A stretch of DNA of 64,000 nt. Source: Heloderma charlesbogerti. Its lineage: Eukaryota; Chordata; Lepidosauria; Squamata; Helodermatidae. The stretch spans positions 5,704,501-5,768,500 of the forward strand of contig JANEZZ010001570.1 in NCBI GenBank assembly GCA_026122225.1. Direction: 5' to 3'. The notes under the pieces were generated by a model. The model searched no databases and was not told the DNA's origin. It worked only from the letters and a program-made list of their open reading frames with translations. The position numbers were made by a program, and so were the translations under genes. Positions 55,816 through 64,000 of the stretch are shown piece by piece (within the stretch, counting starts at the first letter, position 1; each line of letters opens with the position of its first letter).

Positions 55816-56365
55816 AAAGATGCCTTATACTGAGGACATTTCTACACCAGCCTAAAATCCTGTATTTAAAACGGGGCTTTCTGCTTCCATTTTAAATGCA
55901 GGAACACGACTCCCTTTTTCACATGCTTCCTTTCCCCCTCCTTCTCTCCCAATATCTGAATCTTCCATTAGCTTTCATTGATCTCTGATCTCGCTCCTCT
56001 TCTTGCCGCTTTTCCTTTTCCTCTTTTCATGGAGGGAATTCAAGCAGAACACAATGGGGTAATTTGATAGCTCATTATCTGCAATTTATTTAAAAACAGA
56101 ACAAAGGGCATTTAGTGCAGGAGACACCAGGGATGATGTCACAGCGTCATGTCAAGAGCCCGCAAACTTTCGTGAAGGAGCCATCTCAATCGCAGGATAA
56201 AAGCTCCATGTGATGAAGCCCTGAGTCAGGTCTGCACTGACAGGCAGCATCTCACCAGGGTCTCAGACAGGAGTCTTTTCCAGCCTTCCGTGGAGATGCC
56301 AGGGATTGAACCTGGGACTTTCTGCATGCAAAACATATGCTCAGCCACTGAGCTACAAGCCCTAC
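55816..56365 (-). mobile_element. tRNA-derived SINE split by MITE family A
   Basis: The tail GATGCCTTATACTGAG (55819-55834) is separated from the body at 56226 onward (TCAGGTCTGCACTGACAGG, AGGGTCTCAGACAGGAG). The B box is at about 56307 (GGGATTGAACCTGGG) and the A box near 56340-56356 (CAGCCACTGAGCTACA). The MITE at 55835-56220 fits exactly between. A further tail-like AAGGCAGCTTCATATG near 56408 is in the opposite orientation. Confidence 0.75.
55835..56220 (+). mobile_element. MITE family A, 386 bp, with 5-bp duplication
   Basis: Starts GACATTTCTACACCAGCC and ends AAGCTCCATGTGATGAAGCC, imperfect inverted ends of about 30 bp. CTGAG is repeated at 55830-55834 and 56221-56225. It is inserted in the SINE above. 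This is the most complete uninterrupted copy of the family in + orientation; no coding capacity. Confidence 0.8.
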
Positions 56366-56925
56366 CCTCTCAATAAGAGAGGAATTGGGCTAGATGGTCA
56401 GATATAAGGCAGCTTCATATGTTCATGTTTCTATATGTGTTCATATAGACATCCCAGTATGATTTATGTATGACAGATGGAATAACATGTACCTTTCTTA
56501 CATGTTATGGATTAAATTACAGATACATAGATGTCTCTTGTTAAAACTGTAGCATGAGCCTTCAAGGTTTAAAATCCAGGTTCAAAATTAGCCATCCCAT
56601 TTTTTTTAACTCCCTGTCACTTTTTTAAAAAAAGAGTTCTTATGCTAATCAATGAACAATTGCATATTTGCCTATGTTTCTATAAATAAACAAATACAAA
56701 TAACCCACAATTTGGGAGAAGGGAGAAAGATGGCAAGGTTACTTGAATAAAAATGAATCTAAGGGTGCAATCCTATGCATGTTTAGTCAGAAAAAAGTCC
56801 TGCAAAAAAGTTCGACAACTCACATGTTGGCTGAGGAATGCCGGGAGTTGTAGGACTTTTTTCTGTCTAAACATATATTACACCTAAAACTCCTTTCTAA
56901 AATGTTTCTTGCATCCCTGATGGCT

Positions 56926-56984
<59 letters not shown>

Positions 56985-57496
56985 TGATTAACTTCCAGCC
57001 CATGTATAAATATAATCAATGTTTTTGTTGTGTCATTTTCCTCCTTCAGATTCCTACATATCTTTCTGGAGAAGTAAATCCTTCTGAGTATTATACAGAT
57101 ATTTAATCCCTCATCACAACCCCCTTTGCATTCTTAAGTAAGCATGAAGTATACCCAGCTCTTGCTTGGCGAAGGCCTGCCTGTTTTTTTAATTCTTACT
57201 TCTCTCCTTTTTCAGTGCATCAGATAGAAGCATGCAAAGAGGTGGTATGGTTCAGAATAACCAGTCAGAGTGAACAGGACGGGGGGATGGGCAAACCACA
57301 GTCTCATTACACTACAGCTATTGTCTGCTGAACCTCGAAGAAAGCATGGCGTATGCGATTTCTAGGGGTTGCAGCAGAAATTGCAGACATCAAACCATTC
57401 AGATTCCCCACCCCCACCCCTCCTTGGTCTGAAGGAGATGGGGGGGGTGTAAATGAGGAAATCTGTATAATGTGATCAACCAGGAGATGTGTTACC
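56366..57496. other. No gene; repeats only
   Basis: 56761-56883 is a third palindromic GCAATCCTATGCATGTTTAG element. 56924-56982 is a compound CT then CA microsatellite. The rest was not recognised. Confidence 0.55.
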
Positions 57497-57516
57497 GTTG
57501 TTGTTGCAACAACAAC
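57497..57516. repeat. Perfect 20-bp palindrome
   Basis: GTTGTTGTTGCAACAACAAC, a GTT tandem meeting its own complement. Probably simple-sequence slippage. Confidence 0.7.
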
Positions 57517-58545
57517 AACAAATAGATCTGCAAAAGAGCAAAAACTATTCAATCATTTGGGTAAATAAGCAACATAACCATGACTGGAAAAAGACACCAC
57601 AGACACCCCACAGCAAGAGGAAGCCAAAAGAACAGAGGAAAAGCCAACAGTTATACAGGGCTAGTCATTTTACAATGCCCCTTTGTGGATTCAAGTATAT
57701 TGCGCCATCACTTCCTCACAGAACTTCCTGAATATTTCAAGGAAATGCCTTTCCAAAATTGATAGCCCTACATTTTTTATGCCATACATAAATTGCAGCG
57801 TGACTCAGAATACTGGAATTAGTTGGCTTGAAATTAACCAAAGATCATTGATGGCCCCTAATATTTAAGGACTTAAAAGTTACAATATCCAGAATAAGAA
57901 TCCAATATTCTCTCTGCCCCTCCCCTTCAAATACTTAGCTCATTAATCAGTCCCCCCAAGTGGGTGTTGTATCTGACTGGTTTTAAAATGACCCAGTGAT
58001 TGTTTTTCCACGTTCATTTAATTCAAACTTCGCCTACGGCTTACTCACTTAAATAGCTAACAGCCATTGTGTACCTTCTTGGAATCCCCTATGATCTTTG
58101 CAAGTTCCAGATCTGCAAGATAGAACACCAAAGGGCAGATCACAATCCTCCTTCCATTCCATCTCTAGCCCAAAAGGATGAATCCCTGTAGCGTGGGCAT
58201 AAACAGCAGCATATTCTTAGCCTTTGCATCAAGATCTGCAAAGCTAGGCCGTGTGTGCGTATTTTAGTAGCCCGTTGCCTATATGGCGTGATCATTTCCC
58301 AAGCGTAGATTGAAAACATGAAGCTCCTGACGCGCTTCCTGAAAACACATGCATGTAAGAGTGTTTACTCTGGGGAAACAAAAAAGCTACACAGACATTT
58401 CTTTACACGTGAAAGGAGGGTGGGGGGGTAGGTGGTTTTTGCTTTTCATATGTAGCACGCGGGAGCATTGTCTTCTGGTGTGTGTTTTTTTAAAAGAGGA
58501 AGCAGGGATCTTAAAAGGGCGGTGAAACAGTTAAGCGCATTCAAG
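57517..58545. other. Nothing recognised upstream of TMSB4X
   Basis: No exon, repeat or RNA gene recognised. Regulatory sequence for TMSB4X may lie here but cannot be defined by eye. Confidence 0.4.
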
Positions 58546-58546
58546 A

Positions 58547-58620
58547 TGACATCACTGCTATTTGCATAGAAGTGGGGCTATAACTGGTCATGCAGGGAGA
58601 GAGCCCTTTTATACTACAGT
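58547..58620 (+). promoter_or_regulatory. TMSB4X: Probable TMSB4X core promoter
   Basis: In order: TGACATCA (58547-58554), one base from a cAMP-response element; the octamer ATTTGCAT (58560-58567); and a TATA-like TTTTATAC (58607-58614). They lie 40 to 120 bases before a GTGAGG donor at 58672 and 1.3 kb before the coding exon. This spacing fits a TATA promoter starting near 58635-58640. Inferred from motifs only. Confidence 0.5.
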
Positions 58621-58636
58621 CCAGAGCTGCTGCTGT

Positions 58637-58671
58637 AAAGATTGGTGTTGTTTCTGTTCACAGTATCACTG
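58637..58671 (+). other. TMSB4X: Probable TMSB4X non-coding exon 1
   Basis: In vertebrate TMSB4X a short 5' UTR exon is spliced to the exon holding the ATG. The donor CACTG|GTGAGG at 58671/58672 lies the right distance after the TATA-like box. The start is approximate. Another donor-like GTAGAT at 58920 is possible. Confidence 0.45.
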
Positions 58672-59983
58672 GTGAGGATACAATTTAATCTCTCCTTACG
58701 TTTGGGGTGTATTTTTGGTGTTCGTTTATTTTTGATAAGCCTCCCTGTCGTCCGCATGAACACATCCGTTCGTTTTTTGTTTTTGTAATCGTGGGTTTTC
58801 GGAGGGAAGCGATTTCTTGATCTCTGCTTTGTGGAACGTTTGCACGAGGGGCTTTTTCCTTCGTGCATCAAACGGCGGCTGAACTGCGCGGAGCAGCGTA
58901 GGGGTTTGTGGCACAGTAAAGGTAGATCGTGGGGATGCGGCACGCGTGTGAGCGAAAAGGTTAACGTTCAGACGATTCTGTCGGTGGCCGAAGCCTCTTG
59001 AGGGTGCTTTCGGGGTTCGCTTGGAGAGGGACGGAGGGAGGGAAGATCTGATTCACTCTTTCGCTTCTCTTTAGTGTTTCGAATGAATTTATCCGGCGCT
59101 TTAGTGCGCTTGGGGAACGTCTCCCTGAAAGAAGAATGCAGCAGGAGCACTTTGATTTGGGCGTGATCCGTTCACTGGAAGGTGGCGGCGGTGGGTTATC
59201 GTACCATCGGCTGCCCTGCGTGTTTAGTAACAAAAGAGCAGCTCTTTGTTTAACTGCGACGCACTACTGTGGGTCCGATTGCCCCGAGACGGGGAAAGTG
59301 AGGGGCGAGAGAGGAAGGGCGGTGGTTGGGGCTTTTCGGACTGCAGCTCTTTGTGAGGAGAAAGAATGCAGGACTTCGTCCAAGTGTGCTGGGCGAGAGA
59401 CAGCAAGATGGAGAAGGCGATTAGTATCGTCTCGTATGGTGTTGGCGCTAATACACAAAGGCTCCTTTATTCTTATTCTTATTATTACTATTTTAAAGAA
59501 AGTAATTGATTTTGCTTCATTCCAAGCACGATTTTCTCTGTACTCTCCACGTGGAAAAGGCTGGTTGGAGATTTTAATTGCTCTCAAACCGCTCCTGGCA
59601 ATCAGTGAGGTTTTCTTAAAACACAACAACCTCAAATTAATTAAATTAATGCCCATTTCAACTCAAATTTGATTTCCCCCCACTTTAAGTCGTTCAGTAA
59701 TTTCCCCCGCACATACACCCCACACACACACACTGCTTCATCAGAGCTTCAGCCATGCGAGTGCAGCAGCTATCTCCTTTTTTCTAGCTTTAATGAAGGG
59801 ACTGTCATTGGGAATTGATTATATACATATAAAAAGTCGGTTTTTAATGTAAGGGGTATTATGTTGCTCTTCCAACAGGGAGGAGGAGCTGAGATAGCTG
59901 GCAAGGATTCAAATGTGCATTTCTGAAGTGGGGGGGGAAGGAGGTGTAATATAACCATCTGTTTTTCGTGTTTTTATGTGTAG
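58672..59983 (+). other. TMSB4X: TMSB4X intron 1, CpG-rich
   Basis: From 58700 to about 59450 the sequence is rich in CpG, suggesting a CpG island spanning promoter and first intron, as in mammals. The 178-residue open frame at 59136-59672 has no homology and is probably chance. Confidence 0.5.
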
Positions 59984-60103
<120 letters not shown>

Positions 60104-60463
60104 TGAGCTTTAGAAAAAGAAAGAGGGCGTGGGCCAGAGGAGACAAAGGGAAGGCAGACCAGCTCCATACGCCTTTCACTATCAGCTTCTCCTAAATGTA
60201 GCTATAAGATTTCTGTACATTACAGGACAGCTTGCATTCATGTACCAATGTATGCGTTAAATATAATGTATTTTACCAAAATTAAGCTATTTTTATACAG
60301 TTCCAGAGATTTATTTATCAACTTTTAAGTTCTAAAATACTGCTGAATTTTGAAACTCTATATATTTATAATGTTTTGCATGCAATTCATGTCGAACTCT
60401 ACTTCAAATGCTTAATTTTTTTTCCATTTTGTCTTGTATTTTCCCTCCCTTTCCAATTTGTAG

Positions 60464-60498
60464 CAATTGAACAGGAGAAGCAAGCGGGTGAATCGTAA
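60464..60498 (+). CDS. TMSB4X: TMSB4X last coding exon
   Basis: Follows an AATTTGTAG acceptor at 60455-60463. The first two bases complete the Thr codon split with the previous exon. It reads TIEQEKQAGES and stops at TAA 60496-60498, giving the full 44-codon protein. The C-terminus is identical to the mammalian one. Confidence 0.96.
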
Positions 60499-60928
60499 TG
60501 AAATCAGCCCTTCCAAATTATGCACTGTACATTCCACAAGCATTGCCTTCTTATTTTACTTCTTTTAGCTGTTTTAACTTTGTAAGATGCAAAGAGGTTG
60601 GATAAAGTTTAAATGACTGTACTGCCCCTTTCACATCCAAAAAAAGAATAGAGAGAACTACTGATGCTGAACGAAGGCGTTGTCCTTTCCATCTGCCTGT
60701 CCAGCTTTGGTCTTGGTGGCACGAAAGAGCTTACATGTTTCTTGAAAGAAGATCCTGGGAAAGGGACTACAGTAATCTAGTAACACACGAATATACGCAA
60801 AGCTGTACCGAGGTCCTGCAAGCTGTAAAATGCAGTTAATCGAGTGCCATTTTTTTTGTTCAAATGATTTTAATTATTGGAATGCACAATTTTTTTAATA
60901 TGCAAATAAAATGTTTTAAAACCTGGAC
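60499..60928 (+). other. TMSB4X: TMSB4X 3' UTR, strongly conserved
   Basis: From memory of mammalian TMSB4X mRNA, long blocks are nearly unchanged: CATTCCACAAGCATTGCC, TTGTAAGATGCAAAGAGG, GTTTAAATGACTGT and TTTTAATTATTGGAATGCAC. This marks the gene as TMSB4X and not a processed copy. It ends after AATAAA. Confidence 0.85.
60905..60910 (+). terminator. TMSB4X: TMSB4X polyadenylation signal
   Basis: AATAAA within GCAAATAAAATGTTTTAAAA, the same position and context as the mammalian gene. Confidence 0.85.
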
Positions 60929-63900
60929 TATATTGCTATGATATCTTTTTTCTTTCCTTTTGGAGAATATTATCATAGGAGGATGCATAAGTGCCTATAC
61001 TAACATGGGATCATAGGAATCTATACAAGCTTGTATAAACCCATATTTTTCCCAGTATGTCTGCTGATAGCAAACTATGCATATTAGGGACTTGCAGCTC
61101 TTGGGAAATTTCCTGCAAAAACATCTTTAAAATGCAAGGTCACATTCATTTCTAAGAGGTCTGTGCAGGAGATGGTACTGCTCGTTAAAAGAGATACATT
61201 TTTTATTTTCCTTCGTAGGCAATGGACTATTCAATCTATTTTTAAAAAAGTTTTTTATCATTTTATTGGGTTTGTACCCTGCTTTGGAATTATAATGAAA
61301 AGCAGGTAATAAATTGTTAAATATATAGACATTATTTTGAAAATATATTTCTTTTCTGCAGTTACCCCCTCTTAACATACTTTTAAAAAATTCTCACAGT
61401 GTAGCAAAACCTGACAGTTTGCCACTCTTTCTGTGGCTGTTCAAAAGCATCCATTACATGGAGATGGCTTTTAAAGTGTGTTGTATGGCAGCAGCCTCCA
61501 TATCGGACAACTGTTTGGAGCAGGCTTCTTTTCACCTTGCTGTGCCTTTACTGAGATGTAACTTTCCGCTTTCCTGAATGGCCGGTGGTTCCAGGTATGG
61601 TGATGGTTCAAGCATAGCTTTTCGTTAATTTTTTTAGGACAGCAGCTTTCAAACTTGCTACATTTAGGGAACAGTTTTCATGCCGCCTCTGCCAAGGGAG
61701 CATTGCAGGTGATTCTCAGGCATAGTCTAGAATGCACGTTTGGTTCATGCAGTGTTGAGCTTTGCTGTCCTGAGAGTGTGTCCTGGAATGCATTTAGCAC
61801 TTCACTGTGGCTGTGTGTTGCAGAGAAGAAAAAGGACAGGCAAGCAGTTTTTCAGAGGAACAAGTCAATTGGTAATGTACTTGCTGAGGAACCCCAGAGT
61901 TCAGATCACCGTCTGGAAACCATTACCATAGAAGCAGGCCTTTGTTTTTCTTTAATGAAGTCATGCACCAGCATTATTTTCGAGTAAGCCCTGCTGATGT
62001 TGGGCTGGAGCTTCAACCTTCAAATGTAATCTGCCAGTGCTTATTTGTTTCGCTTATGCACATTTGTATTCCACCCTTCCAAGGAACTTAGATCAATTGT
62101 ACATAGGCTTTCAGCTGCGCTAGAAGAAACAGTATATGTTGACTCAGGGTGACTGGATTCTTTTGCCTATTACACACACGCACACATTCCATTTCATACT
62201 CATGCTTAACAGTGGGTATTGTATATGATTGAAACCAGGCATTATTGACTGCATTTTGGATCTGTTGTGAGCTCCACTGTATAGTATGTTCTAGATTAGT
62301 CACTTCATAATTCATTTACCTGTAATTTGTTAATATACTGTTCCACAAAAAAGGTAAGATTCTCACTACCAATACAGTGCAATTTAAAATCCTGTTAATC
62401 ACAGTTTTCCATTCAAAATTGGATTGAAAAGCAGGTGGTTATCCATTCATCTTTCATGATTTAACTTGTTTTTTAATGTCTTCAAATGTCAAACGATTTT
62501 AAGCTCTTTTCCTGGTGGTTTGTCTTCAGTTGTGCCTCCTAAACTTAGCGTAAGTTGGGCTTGGAGAGAAAATACCAGGGTTGAGTCTCTGATCCAAATA
62601 AACCAGAGGAATAACTCTTGTTTTGAGTAGGAGAACTGCTGAGTTCTCTATCAGGTATATCCCACCTGTCATCTTAATTCAGAGATGGGGCTGAATTACA
62701 GGCTGTCTCACTTGTGACTGATCCAAGCTGTCTTGAGTTGCTTAACTGCTCGGTCCTATGCAGAGTTAGGTACACCTTGCCTATACATTTGAATGGGCTT
62801 GAATGTACCTAGCTGTGTGTAAGATTTAGCTAGAAGTATATCAATATTAATTCTTTTGGGAGCCAGTGGAGATATATATTAACCATATTGGCCTGGATTG
62901 AAAGAACGGTGAATTTCTGTCAGGCCAAGTGGCCTGTAGCTTAGCTTTCCTCAGTGAGTAACCCCTTTAGTGTATGGCAAATGCTTATGATACTCAGGGG
63001 AGTTTCAAAAGCAGTTTATGATATGGAGGTGTGGGTCAGCTGTTCAAAGAACAAAGCCATTGCAGTGAGCTAACAAGCTTTTTTGCAAGACCCAGAGGCT
63101 GAAATTCTATGCACTCTTACTAGGGAGTAAGTCCCGCTGAAATCAGTGGGACTTATTTCTGAGGAAGCATGCATAGGATTGCATTGCATACACTTCTTTG
63201 GGTCTAGGCCGTTCAACACATGTTCTAAGATCCCAAATCAAACTCCTAAAGAAGGACATTAACAAGAATTTCATAGCGAAATTTTGTAAGGCAATTGACA
63301 AATGAAATGACTTTTACTACTAGAGAATTCTGTTTGCTTCTTCACCTACTGTGGCTAGAGCACAGGAAATCATTCTGCTGCGAGTATTAAAAGAAATTAA
63401 GAGATACCTCCCAGCTAGTGATCTTAATCAGAAAGCACAGGATGTAGGGTGATGACTAAAATCAAAAGTGCTCAGCCAAGTTAAAACTAATGAGCGTGAA
63501 TGTGAGCATCTGAGGCTGCAATAGTTCGTCACTATAAGAAGGCTGTTCCCACCCTAACAATGCACTATGATGAACAACAATATTTTCACCATGTTCTGCA
63601 TGGAGCATTGCAGTTTATAGGGGTATAGCTCTTGATTTGGCTCTATATGTACAATGAAGGAGTTTTGTTATTGTTGTTGACCAGACAATACACACTGTGT
63701 TTAAGGGACTGCTGGTGTTCCAAGCAGAATAAATGGCATCTTTCATCATAAGTGTGCAGATAGTTATGTTATGAACTTGACTCATGTATACTGATAGGAC
63801 TTCTCAGTGTAGGAAGTACATTATGTTACACTGTGTAGTAGGCTGGTCTAGGTAGCACTGATTTGACCAAGGTTACCCAGGGGAACTCAAAATTCACTAC

Positions 63901-64000
63901 CACAGTATCATTTTGTGTACAGTGGAAGTGATAAAGAGTTGAGGGGTTTTATGGAGAGAAGAATTGGTGAAGAGTGTGTTAGGAATCTTAAGGACAGCTT
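60929..64000. other. Downstream of TMSB4X, no gene recognised
   Basis: No coding exon or RNA gene recognised. 63096-63187 (TGCACTCTTACTAGGGAG, GTAAGTCCCGCTGAAATC, CATGCATAGGATTGCA) is a dispersed CAATCCTA-type repeat. The open frames at 61127-61378, 61655-61987 and 62088-62315 have no recognisable product. Confidence 0.5.

Noticed and set aside
59136..59672. 178-residue open frame between TMSB4X exons
   Set aside because: It lies in the CpG-rich intron, has no recognisable motif, composition expected of GC-rich non-coding DNA, and runs into AT-rich low-complexity residues.

Overview
The window is nuclear DNA from a squamate reptile (lizard or snake). The evidence is vertebrate split genes with GT-AG introns, a BovB (RTE-type) LINE and a Sauria-type SINE, both typical of squamates, and many short hAT-like elements. 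The gene order matches the conserved amniote block PRPS2 - TLR7 - (TLR8) - TMSB4X, with all three genes seen here on the + strand.

Layout. 1-5975: the last three coding exons of PRPS2 (phosphoribosyl-pyrophosphate synthetase 2; 360-533, 1305-1464, 4167-4259) and a long 3' UTR. 6-20 kb: intergenic DNA and the 5' part of TLR7, with a candidate start-codon exon at 10364-10402. It holds a BovB fragment inserted into a Sauria SINE at 12.1-13.8 kb. 20041-23193: the main coding exon of TLR7, an endosomal single-stranded-RNA receptor, intact from leucine-rich repeats to TIR domain. 23.2-58 kb: no gene recognised. This interval, where TLR8 lies in mammals, contains mobile DNA: hAT-like MITEs with 8-bp target duplications, a roughly 960-bp foldback element with a giant palindrome, fragments of an endogenous LTR element, tRNA-derived SINEs, CR1/L2/L3-like LINE tails and a 400-bp polypurine tract. 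58.6-60.9 kb: TMSB4X (thymosin beta-4), with a probable TATA promoter and non-coding exon 1, two coding exons and a very conserved 3' UTR. 61-64 kb: no gene recognised.

The three genes share a neighbourhood, not a pathway: PRPS2 makes PRPP for nucleotide synthesis, TLR7 senses RNA in endosomes, and TMSB4X sequesters G-actin. The points most worth a second look are the apparent absence of TLR8, the evidence that TLR7 translation starts in an upstream exon, the BovB insertion with a 5' inversion, and the palindromic foldback element with its diverged second copy. All family assignments were made by eye, without database searches.
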